From Tigriopus japonicus (taxonomy: Eukaryota; Arthropoda; Copepoda; Harpacticoida; Harpacticidae), in the NCBI GenBank assembly GCA_010645155.1, contig JAAGOF010000209.1:289810-353809 (forward strand): 64,000 nucleotides of DNA, in the 5' to 3' direction. Below are positions 24,801 through 51,264 of this stretch, piece by piece (positions within the stretch are counted from its first letter, which is position 1; each line of letters opens with the position of its first letter). A model generated the notes under the pieces. That model was not told the DNA's origin, made no database searches, and saw nothing but the letters and a program-made list of their open reading frames with translations. Both the position numbers and the translations under genes were made by a program.

Positions 24801-26556
24801 AAATTGTTTAGGAATCATTGGGATCATTTAGGAATGCAGCGTCCTTAAATTTATTTATCATTAGTAAAATGTACCATAGATGCTTTTAATCCAAGCTTGC
24901 AAATTGTCAATGGATTGCACTGAAAGGCGAAGAAAGCAAAGGGTTCCTTAGGGATTTATGTCTCCTAACAAGATTAAGTTTCCGAGATAAATATCATCTC
25001 AATGGTTTTTGAAGTCTTGAATGATCTTTTCCAACTCAAATACTTTATATTCCATCTATTTCAGGGATGAGCAACCTCTCAGTTAAAGATAGTCGAAGTG
25101 GCAGTGGTTCTGGCATGGGATACCCGCCCACCTATTCTCTGTCCCCGCCCGCCTATTCTCTGCCCCCGCCCTCGGGACCCGCCCCGCCCATTCCCGCCCC
25201 CTTGGGCAATGGAAATGCCCAGGTCCCCCAGACCAATTGGGGTGTGCCTCTGTGGAGTGATTGGCAAGGCGATGAGGTGTCTAGCACCAATTATGGACCC
25301 ATTTACAACCCTAGTGCTCCTCCACCGACTGCCAACTACATCCCATTGTCTTATGGAGCCGCAGGAGGTGGGGCTGGACCGCCCACGGGACCACCCTTTG
25401 CCTATAATCCGCAACAATCCAGCGTGGTCAGCTCGGGTAAAGTTTATTCTGGTTAACTTTTGGCCAATAAAGTCTCGCAATAGAATACACACTGACATCT
25501 AGAGACAGTAATGGTCAAAATCTTTTTGTGGCCTAAGGAAAGAAACTACTGACATTGTAAACGATGTCCAGGTTTGAAAATTGTGTTGACAGATAATTTT
25601 TCTTCTGCCGTTGGATATCGTTTAATCTTCTGTTTATCTCGAACTGGTTCTAGAAATCTCACAGATATCCAATCCAAGATACTAAAGACAAATGTATAAA
25701 AAGACTTGCTTATGTCAGTCAGTAATTACATATTTTAAAGGCCCATTTCAAAGTTGTTTGAAGTGTAATGTGTCAGCCATGAAACCCAACTGTCATTGCG
25801 TAAAGCAAAAATTAAGAAAATGCAAATTGAGACGTTTTTTCTCTTTGTCTTTGTGTCTGTTTTCTACATGAATTAGAAAAATCATAGATTTGTCTCAGTT
25901 AAAAGCAACATAAGGTAGACATTTTTGTCTGACAGACAATAGCCATAAAAAACACAAGCTACAGTTACCATAACCAACATGAATCAGTCAACAAAAACAA
26001 AAATATTCAAGTACGTCAGTTTGTGTTCTCACCAAACCTCATAATGAAAATGTAGGTAGAAAAAAGCTAAGCCAAAACGTCAGTTCAAAACTGTAGCCAA
26101 TTTTATACAAAGCCTATCAATCCTCAAATTTACTGATACTGCTAAGTCATTGTGATCTTTATCTTGTTCAATCCTTTTTAATCTCCTTAACAACACGTGT
26201 CCGCTTCATTTTAGGTGGAAGTGGCTCTGGATCTCAGAAGTTGAGATTGGCAGGCAGTTGTTCCAGTAGTGAAAGTGACGGTCGAACTTCAACCGTGGTC
26301 TCTTCTGATGGCGGATTTCGTGCCGCTCTTGCTAAACAACAACAGCAGCAGCAGCAATCGGGTTTGAGTGGCCAGGGTGTGCCTAGGGATGGACCGCCCG
26401 CGCCCATAGGTAGGTCGGTCACTCCCCTCTGTTGAATGGTGGTTTGCATGGCTGCCACTACTGATGACGGATTACGATTGGATTTTAGGGCATATTGAGT
26501 ATCCCAGTGGTCCGCAACCACCCTCATATTTGGCCGCAATATCCATTCAAAGATAA
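18889..26556 (+). CDS. dsh: Dishevelled, Wnt signalling scaffold (DIX-PDZ-DEP)
   Basis: Dishevelled links Frizzled receptors to Axin (canonical Wnt) and to planar polarity effectors. Exons: 18889-19049, 19119-19328, 19829-19953, 20015-20056, 20122-20409, 20596-20863, 21599-21729, 22059-22136, 24311-24664, 25065-25436, 26215-26409, 26489-26556; 763 residues in one frame. The DIX domain spans residues 1 to about 90 ([32 protein letters not shown]). A Ser-rich and basic linker ([11 protein letters not shown]) follows. The PDZ domain is at about 280-370 ([31 protein letters not shown]). The DEP domain is at about 460-545 ([36 protein letters not shown]). The Pro-rich tail has a seven-Gln run in exon 11. 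Exon 4 is only 42 bp. The protein ends [10 protein letters not shown] without the conserved C-terminal block ending near FFVDIM/FFVDVM seen in vertebrate homologues. Intron 8 holds nested transposons. Confidence 0.97.
22362..23855. mobile_element. Outer inverted-repeat element (family A), interrupted copy
   Basis: The left end AATGGGACATGCACAAAGG and the right end, read inward as AATGGGACATGTACAAAGG, are inverted repeats that continue through GTTGC...AAGTGAGCATTTT and a GCTCAGCC block. A shorter related copy is at 46597-47258, where the paired ends run over 100 bp. The right arm here is split: ACTTGAATTTGCCAA and TGCTGAG at about 23089-23115 resume as GGCTGAGCAACTCAGC at about 23762. No transposase was recognised. 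Confidence 0.7.
23116..23760. mobile_element. Inner inverted-repeat element inserted into family A copy
   Basis: The left arm TCTAGCTTCGAAAACCACCC, continuing CGCAATGCTAAGTGCAACCTC, is mirrored by GAGGTTGCACTTAGCATTGC then GGGGTGGTTTTCTAAGCTAGA on the right, giving terminal repeats of about 45 bp or more. The flanks TATGCTGAG (left) and TAGGCTGAG (right) look like an 8-9 bp target duplication with one change, so hAT-like behaviour is likely. The exact ends are uncertain by a few bases. Confidence 0.7.
25437..26214. other. Dishevelled intron 10
   Basis: AT-rich intron of 778 bp between the Pro-rich and poly-Gln exons. I see no repeat or additional exon in it. Confidence 0.6.
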
Positions 26557-26697
26557 GAAGAAAAAGAAGAAGAAAATGTTGATGATGATACAATGCCTTA
26601 TACATCATGTTTTTGTCATAGGATTTTGAACAGTTTCCTAATTTTCTATGTCTCCATTGTCACTTTAGAGATCAAATCTTGGCCCACCACTCAAGCC

Positions 26698-26707
26698 AAT
26701 AAATAAA
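26698..26707 (+). terminator. Overlapping polyadenylation signals of dishevelled
   Basis: Two overlapping AATAAA hexamers (26698-26703 and 26702-26707) lie about 140 bp after the dishevelled stop codon. Confidence 0.65.
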
Positions 26708-27128
26708 CAAATGTGCTACATTAGCAACATGTGTGAATTTTTTCACAGAGATTATTGGGAGGATTTTTAAAGGGTTCTTTTTAATGCACTTTCTTTCAAT
26801 TTTGCAAAAAAAAAAAGTCTTTCATAATATTTTCAATATTTTATGAACAACATTTTATGGAACTTTCTTGAGATTCATGCTCTCATTCAAAGGACTCTTA
26901 AATGAGAACAAGCTAAACAGAAAAAAAAGATTTAACTTTAAAACCTCAATTACACCCCTTGTAATGTGAACCTCTCAATGGATAAAATTTTATATACTTC
27001 AGCCTCAAAAACACTCCCTCAATAACAAGGTTCCTCAGGATAAAGAACTAAGAAACTAATGTATCTACTTTGTTTTTAAAGTTGCAAAAAGCAAAATTGA
27101 ACCAAGAACGTCAAAAGTTGCATTTTTT

Positions 27129-27412
27129 AGCTGAGTTTATATACCCTGTGACAACTTGAGTTGTGACAGAATTTTTCGCTACCACACGCCATTGACTTTA
27201 ATTGCAAACTCGCAAGTACATAAGTTAGGACAAGAAATCCAGTGGCAAAAGTTATGAAAGAGTTTTGCGACGGGGTTTACAAGCTTAGCTTTCTTTGAAC
27301 GATTTCTTGTGGCAACTTACCTACTTTCGTGTTTGCAAATGAAACCAACGGCGTGTAGTAACGTAAAATTTCTGTGACAACTCAAGTTGTCACAGGGTAT
27401 ATAAACTCAGCT
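27129..27412. mobile_element. 284-bp foldback MITE, nearly complete hairpin
   Basis: The outer 42 bases (27129-27170 and 27371-27412) are inverted copies with a single mismatch, beginning AGCTGAGTTTATATACCC. Similarity continues inward through CACACGCC/GGCGTGT and GTACATAAGTT/AACTTACCTACT, so almost the entire element can fold back on itself. T-rich sequence lies on both sides and a target duplication is not clear. Confidence 0.85.
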
Positions 27413-30060
27413 TTTATGCCAACAGATATTCTACGCAATCTTTAGTTTTTACCTCCATTTTAGGTAGTGCTCCTTCGTTGGTTTTCCAGAGAAGATTACA
27501 TTACACAAGATGAAATACGTTGAACGCAATTCTAAATTTCCGTGATGTATTTGTTCACGATAACATGCATTTATTGGAATAATATTTAGTTTTAGAGTGA
27601 CGCATGAAAACATCAAATGGTACCATGTACTGCTTGTATGTAAGTATGACAATATCAGCACAGACTCTAAAAACAGAAAAATTAGGATCCTAACCGGAAA
27701 TAGTTTCTTTGGTGAGGTTGAACCAAAAAGTAGCAAACCTTACAATGGCGCTTTTTGTGTCTAGTACCGTATTTCAAGTACAGTACCTCATTGAAACGTG
27801 AATCCAGCTTGTTTCAAATCAAGCAGGGTAACTAAACGGGGGTTTGAGCACCTCTTATGAGAAATACAAATATTCTAATCACCAGGAGGAATACGAGTGG
27901 TGTGATACATTTGAGGGACAATTCCGTCACTCAATCTTGACGATCCTAAATCACTTTGATTTTTGAAGAAAAAGCCATGCTGACTGATGTCTGTAAAACA
28001 GGATTGATAACACTGAAATGGCTTTGGGCTTGTTTTGCAAGTCACTTTGTCGACACACTGGTCCGTTTTCGCGGGAAAATTTGTTGTCTTTGAAATCTCA
28101 CAAACTGGTTGTTTGTTGTAGTTCGGATCTGAGCTTGATCTCAGATATGGGTGGCCACAGAGGAATTGTCCGTGGTGTTTCCATCATCCATACTCATGGC
28201 TCCATGCCCCTGTAAGAATATTGGTTTGTTTATTTTTTAACGTGGCATTAAATGGATACACAACCGGGTACTGTATACAAACACTACAATTACTACAAGT
28301 GAACCATAGATTGGTAATGCTGGTGAATTGTGATTTTCGACGAAACAAAAAGATAAAAAGGTGTTGTTCAAAAGGCGCATTCGTTGCTTTTGAAAGGGAT
28401 TTAGTTTCTTGACCACTATCAAGGAATATTTCGCAATAATGAAGCTTGCACTTTGGAATATGGATTCATTGACATTGATTGATATGTTAGTCTCAGTCTC
28501 AGGCAAACTTGTCATTCTGACATTGTGGTGAAGCTTCATTGCTAAAATCTTTGTGTCCCTTAAGGTTCTCTACAAAAAATGGTTGATCACTCGAAATATT
28601 TGGGCCAAAATTTCATCTCAGGAGCATCAAAGTAAATCTCAAAATGTAGGAAAGCCTGCTAAAAATTGCTCAACCTTTAGGTTTTAAGAAAGCTTCCCAG
28701 AGCACACGAATTATGAGTAAACTAATAACATTCTGTCAAAATGGCATAAGCGCCTTTTAGATTCATCAAAATTTCCCCTTAGTTAAGCATTGGACATTCA
28801 GAAACAACAAATATTTCATTACAAAATGACTTTGAAACACATTCAATGCCCAGGACAGGTTGTCCCAACGCAGTAATTGGAAATGGCCGGATTTCACAAC
28901 TAGGTTCTCACGCTCACGATTGACATGTGGCAATTCTAGTTGGGGTTGCTTTACAAGTTAATCATATTGGTGCTTGGTGCGTGACTAAATATCTGACTAG
29001 GTGCTAATTGGATAAGTGCGTTAGACAAAGTTAATTAAGCAATGCGTTATTGGACTAGGTTCAGTGAGTGCAAATTTGTGTCTAGCGCTTTTGTAATCAT
29101 GAACCACTGAACCTAGGCAATGACCATTTTTGCCCACATGTGCTCAAGACGCTGGAGGCGCAAAAGGTACCTAGGATATGTTCTGTTTTTCAATGGGTTG
29201 ACTTGATGGTTTTCTCATTGACACAACGGGGATTGAGCCAAATTTTGAGTCATCCAAACTCAAACCTAGCAATGCTGGAAAGCAATTGAGTGATTAGTGA
29301 TGATTTGATTTATCTACAAGGTATCCCATCCAAATTGAGACTGAAATTTTCCCGCCTCATTTTCTTGCGTTTTAAGGTGTTTGTTGATGTAAAATGTTTT
29401 GTAAATTCTTTGGTCAAGAAATTTTTGGACGCAACAATTGTTTTAAGACAATTCCAAATTTGCGAAATTAGCCTCTGAACCTCCCTACTCTTCCAGCAAG
29501 ATTGGGCTCTTTCTCATACTGCACGGCTTGTCCAAAGTTACTATCAAGATTCTTTTCTCTTTTCTGGGACGAGGATGAATGCCCTCAATCATCTCCAGGC
29601 CTCAATTGTATGAACATTTACATTTCATACATTCTGGAGCGGAAGGCATAGCTACTTTCAGTCCTAATATGAATTCATAAAGGACCAACCCGATCGAGGT
29701 GTATGCCAATGCTGGGGCTGAAGTTGGAAGATTCAAGGCCGTTGAGAATACCAAGCGGGGCCATTTTAAAAATTGAGCTTGTGATCGTCTCCGTAGGATA
29801 ATTGGGATTGTTTTCACGCAACATCACTTTTTGTTAAATGAATAATAAGCGCGTTATGATGCAAAAACCGAGTCTCAATTTAGACGGTACACCCTGTAAG
29901 CTCCATGGTTGAGCTTTGACGATGGCTGGTAAGGACCTTTTAAATTTAGAGGTCATTTTTGTTAAACTTAAAAACTCACCTGTGTCTGAGGCTGGGATGA
30001 CCTGAAAGTACGCATGACTTCATGCCAAGATCCGAAACGTTTGTGAGATTTCCACAATAG

Positions 30061-46278
<16,218 letters not shown>

Positions 46279-46596
46279 TCTGTATGATTTGTCAGTGAGT
46301 CAAATAAAGAGAACCAGGACTTTCCCACATCATTGAACTGGAAAGGAAATGGGTCCCGTTATTCAATTTGAATCATTCATTTTGTTCGCCCTAGAGTCTA
46401 AGGTGTGCACTTCCTTGAAATGTGGAAATAGATTGTGATTCCTGATAACAAAAGTGTATTCCTCACTAAAGGCTTGTCTGCACATCAAACAATTCATCAA
46501 ATAATATGGCAAATATTTGCCGAATTGTTCAATACCTTTGGTGAACCTAACGCTACGTTTAAGTCAATCATAAAACATTATGACAAATGTTTGTCA

Positions 46597-47258
46597 AATG
46601 GGGATATATAAAGGTTGCTTCAAGTGAGTGTTTAAAATCATACTTCTAACAATGGAATAGGGCCGTTGGCTGCGCTGCGTTGCTCAGCCCATTTTGGCAA
46701 ATTCAAGTTTTTCCGTTTTAAACGTCTATTTGATGATCCCAAGTCGTTGGAAACGATCAATATTTCACGCAAAGATGCCTTGGTTGGAATTCGGTCAATA
46801 TTATGCAAAATTTCTCTTTTGGGTAATTGAATTAAAAGCAATTACGCAAGCCTTGTGTTATTTATTGCAAAAGAGAGGACTTCACACTGATCCAAACAAT
46901 AATTTAACGATGCTGATTTGTTCAGTGGATTCCAAAGAATCAAATCAATATTTCAAAATGTTGCCCATACAGAGAAATGAAATAGTTAATGTTATTTTCT
47001 GTTATTATATGATTTTACCTGTCTCATTTTCTAGCAAGTAAACTGAGAATATTATCAATCAGGTGTAAGCAGAGGTATCAAGTTGTAAAATATAAATCGC
47101 TTCTAAGAATCTAGAATCATTGTTTGGGCGCTTAAATGGGAAAAAAACCTTGAATTTGCCAAATTGGGCTGAGCAACTCATCACAGCCAACGGCCCTGTT
47201 TTGCCGCCAACGGTATGATTAAAACAGTCACTTGAAGCAACCTTTATTTATTCCCATT
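46597..47258. mobile_element. Family A inverted-repeat element, uninterrupted copy, 662 bp
   Basis: The left arm (AATGGGGATATATAAAGG, TTGCTTCAAGTGA, GGCCGTTGGCTG, GTTGCTCAGCCCATTTTGGC) is paired with the right arm (GCCAAATTGGGCTGAGCAAC, CAGCCAACGGCC, CACTTGAAGCAACC, TTCCCATT) over more than 100 bp. The interior matches the copy at 22362-23855, for example GATCCAAACAATA and TTGTTCAGT. No transposase was recognised, so it is non-autonomous. Confidence 0.85.
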
Positions 47259-49277
47259 ATTTCAAGAATCTTTTGACAAGGCGACAAGTTTAAAAAATCA
47301 AAATAGTATGATAGATTCCAAATATTTAGAAATGTTATTCTTGAATATCTATCGAATCTTCTCAAATAGCATTTGTGTGATTGAGGTGCATATCTTAGTT
47401 GTCGGAATATTGTAGGTCTTTTTTAACTTTTGTTCCCATAAAACATACTAATCCTTAGCCCAAAGGTATTTGTTGCAAATTCGTTTTGGGTTCACCATAT
47501 CAGCAAGTCAATCGTGGGATATTCTTGGTAGACGTGGACAGAAAATGGAACTAGAAAACATTTTGGGCAAATTAAATTCAGCTTAATTAAAAGAGTCATT
47601 TTCGGAGAAACATTCAGAAATTAAAGGTCATGCGGAACAATTTGGAACATACGTCATTTAGCTCTCTTCGTTGGGCTTTGAACAAACTTTTAAGGAAGGA
47701 ATTTAGGGACTGGCTCGCTTAACATACTGCAGCACCTAATCTTATTTTAGGTCTAAAATATTATTTGTAGCATTTACAGAACGTAGAAAATAAGCTCCTA
47801 AACAACATCAAGGATTTCATGAGATTCCAAAAACTCTTGCGTACAGATTTTATCATTCTGATCAACAGAACCGGTTTACTTCAAGAAAAAAAAATATCTT
47901 GGGGCAAAATTTTGTCGATTTTATTTTAGTCAAAAGTATTTCGTCTCGTTTTTTCACAATTCGCTATCACGCAGCAAAATGTATAAAACTCAAAGTCTCT
48001 CATTAAATAAACCCATTAAGTTTGAAGACATTATGCCTCGCCAAAAAGTGTCAATAAGTTAATGAATTGTCGCTAACGGGGTATTAAAATCATGTTTTGT
48101 TTTAAAATCAATCAAAAAGCGATCTTGGTCAAATATATCATCCATTGGTATTTGCTGCCTATCTCGAGTGTTACGTAGAACAATATTGACAAAATTTATT
48201 GACAATTATTGACATTATTGACAAAAGTTATAACAATCTTCTTGGGCTTTTGTAATCCAAATCCTAATCAAAAGGTTGCGAGATTTCTACACAAAATATG
48301 GTCCTTTCCTTAACTTCCTATGTACTTTCACGTGCTTTTACGGTGCCAATATTTTTCCTTTGTCCCTTTGCTAGGATAAAATGTGTCTTGATGTTATAGC
48401 TGACCCAACTTGGATCCGAGAGCATACCTGAATCTGGCAGGGTTTGACGATTTGCTTCTTGTTTGCCAAGGCTGTCTTTCCTCTGATCTCTCTCCCCCAT
48501 CTAAAGGGCCTTGCTCCCGGTTGGAAGGCCCAAGCCAAAGGCCATCGCAGAATCTGTAGGGATCGAGCTCAATCTGTGCAAGTCCTTCGCTTCGATGAAC
48601 CGTGTTCTTCGTTTCATTGTTTGAAGTTACTATATTGGGGTAGAAGTGCATGGAACCTCGATGTCTTTGGGAACATATATGGGCACACTTTTAGGGCCTT
48701 GATGCCTCACAATGGCCAGCCTTTTTGATAACTGTGGATGCACGAAGCTTCATAAGCGACCAACCAAAGATTTCAATCATCGCAAATCGGCTGGATCCGA
48801 CCGATCAAGGAACCAAGCAAATCATGGTTCCACAACCTTGGACCAGATATGAAGCGTGTGATGGTGGAGATGTCGGTCTGAATTGGAAAAAATAGCCCAA
48901 AGTTTGGATCACGGATTCACAAGGAAGAACGGGCGAGTAAGTAAAGCTGGATGGAAGAAAGGTTGAGGAGCCTTTGGTCCTGGTTTTGGCGCACTTTGTT
49001 GATTGCAGATATGGGACCGAGGGTCAAAACAGCGGCACTTTCAACCTGACTGACCTGAAATTTTGTTGAGAGTTTTGGCATAAAGAAACTTGGAAATGAA
49101 GAACTATTTGATTTTGAATGGAGAGGAACTTTCTCTTCATCTTGTTGTCGTTACGAAAGTTTTAGGTACTCTCACGTACACGAAAACGCATGTTCGTTAC
49201 TGACTTGCTTGCTTCCAATTAAACTATTTTTCCCAAAATATATTGATAGATCCCTCCAGGTATCGGCTTTTGTACTT

Positions 49278-50056
49278 ACAGGGTAGTCCATAATTAACGT
49301 CCTCTAGATTTTAGCAGTAATTTATGGCAAAACAAGATGCCAAAGCGACAGTTTGGTAAAAAAAAACAGAAAAAGTAGAGGTGTTTTCCTTCGATTCTGT
49401 TTTCTTCGTCTAAGCAATCCCGTCACTTTTAGCTTATGTAATGTACAGTCACAGCTGGGATGATTTTTCAGAAAAGAGGGTGCGTAATTTGAGTGGGAGA
49501 GTTACCATTGGATACAAAATCACAATTTCTAAGCAAGTCAATCAATTTCACCAAGACTTGCTTCGAGTATACCTAAAGATGTTTCCTTTAACTGATATTT
49601 CTTCAATATTAGTTTGCCATTATTGTGTTTCGAGTAATTATATATTTCTTGGCAGGGGACCCTGTATATTGTTGATTTTTTGCCGTTTTTTGTCTTGGAA
49701 TGAGGCGTACATTATATGGCTATCACATTTTAAAGGGTAATCCTCAACCAATATAAACACTAAAAAAAAATAGACTTTGACCATAATACCATTAGTGAAT
49801 CTAATTAAAAACACTTAAGCAAGGCATTCTTAAAATTGATTGATACGTTGTAGAATTGATAGATTTTGTAATGGAGAATGACAATCACATTTTAGGTCAT
49901 CTCTCAAAAAACGTCCTTCATTTGACCACGTTTTAGAAGGCCCATCATTGCTGGAATTATTTCAGACAAGAGCAAAATATTCATAAAACCCCACTACTGT
50001 TAAAATTATTCGTACCACAAATTGACTTATCATCCAATTTTGCTTACACAACCCTG
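49278..50056. mobile_element. Remnants of mariner-type elements
   Basis: TACAGGGT at 49278, ACCCTGTA at about 49660 and ACCCTGTA at about 50051 are typical termini of TA-flanked elements. The segment 49810-50056 resembles the element at 8150-8497 in blocks such as AAGCAAGGCATTCTTAAAATTG and AAAAAACGTCCTT...GAAGG. Which left end belongs to which right end cannot be settled by eye. Confidence 0.4.
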
Positions 50057-51045
50057 TACAAGAACAAGGGCTAACGAATGGAAAAAGGTTGATGTTTGGA
50101 AACCCTGAAGCAACAGCTGCAATACTTGTCGTTATGACGTCATTTAACTTTATGGGAGGTTACTTACAATACTAATAAGATCCAAAAAGGAGATTGTTCC
50201 AAAGCAAACAAATTGGGACATCTTTTTTTTTTGGAAACATTATTCGACAAAATTTTGTTCTTGAAAGTTCATTCAGTTTCCCCAGATGTTCCTGTTTTGG
50301 GATGTGGCAAAGCACTCACATGTTTGTGCTGGTAAGAAAAACTTTTGTTGCTTTCCAAGCCCAATCCTAATCCGTCAAATTTGAAACCTATGTATTGGAC
50401 TGCCAATGGTCCCAACACTTCGGATGTGGCACACCTGCCAATTCTCACGAGAATAGAAAAAGACGTACTTAGAAGTAGGCAAACAGCTGAACTTTTGTCG
50501 CTTTTTCCAAACCACGTTTGGGTCCATTATGATTTAGACTCGAAATGAAGGCCTGGCCTCAAATCCCTTTGAATGTCCGTGATTCTAATGAAATCCCTTG
50601 GAATCCTCGTTCCAACAACCAGATTTCCCCCTTTTTTAGAGCGCGAAGGGAAGAAAAAACCGCCGAGAATGTGTCCAAAATACTAATGAGATCCATCCGC
50701 TCCCAACCTTCAGTGGTCCCATTTCCAGGCCCTAGAACCTCATTCACGGTGAACGAGGGGTGGGAACAACAAAGGACCGACCTCTCATTTGCCCTGGCCA
50801 AAAGGTAATGGCCAAATCAGGAAGTGATTTTCTGCATGTTCTATTATATGGGTTCCAGTAGTTGTTTTGGAACGACCAAACTAGAAGGGAAACTGGAACT
50901 TGTTTGGCAGAAGTTGTTGTTGTTGTTGTTAAAAGTTCCTTGGAGTTCCACCCATCATAGGCCAAAGGCATTTGGCAATCTGGCCAAGCTTCATGAACGG
51001 TGATGAATAGTTTAGGACACGATAACTACCAAGCTGCCTACTTAG

Positions 51046-51264
51046 GGATGTTTGACGTTGACACCGCCATCTACAGTGGTATCGACACCAAACTCGACAC
51101 TGAGAATGACACTGGTTGCAAAGGTTCTTGTGTAATGAATTTCTTATGTTTGGAAAAAATCGAAACCTCTGGGTCAACACCAAAAGCCGGTGTCAACACC
51201 GACGCCAAAGCCTGAAAATCGGCATCGACACCTCAACACCGACACCGGGTTTTGCCTACCTCTA
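51046..51264. mobile_element. hAT-like MITE, 219 bp, with 8-bp flanking duplication
   Basis: CTACTTAG occurs exactly on both sides (51038-51045 and 51265-51272). The ends GGATGTTTGACGTTGACACC and GGTGTCGGTGTTGAG (read inward) are imperfect inverted repeats. The inside is full of GACACC/GGTGTC words. The right terminus, read inward, is TAGAGGTAGGCAAAACCC, a form common among hAT-type MITEs. Confidence 0.75.

Larger units (their letters stand above)
26557..30060. other. Intergenic region between dishevelled and the cholinesterase, convergent genes
   Basis: This 3.5 kb region lies between two stop codons facing each other. It contains the dishevelled 3' UTR with its polyadenylation signals, a 284-bp hairpin element at 27129-27412 and otherwise featureless AT-rich sequence. 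The cholinesterase 3' UTR should occupy its right end, but I see no clear AATAAA on the minus strand near the stop. Confidence 0.6.

Noticed and set aside
25079..25498. 139-codon minus-strand frame
   Set aside because: Antisense of the Pro-rich dishevelled exon; its Gly/Arg richness simply mirrors CCC/GCC codons.
46694..47041. 115-codon plus-strand frame
   Set aside because: It lies wholly inside the family A inverted-repeat element and has no similarity to a transposase.
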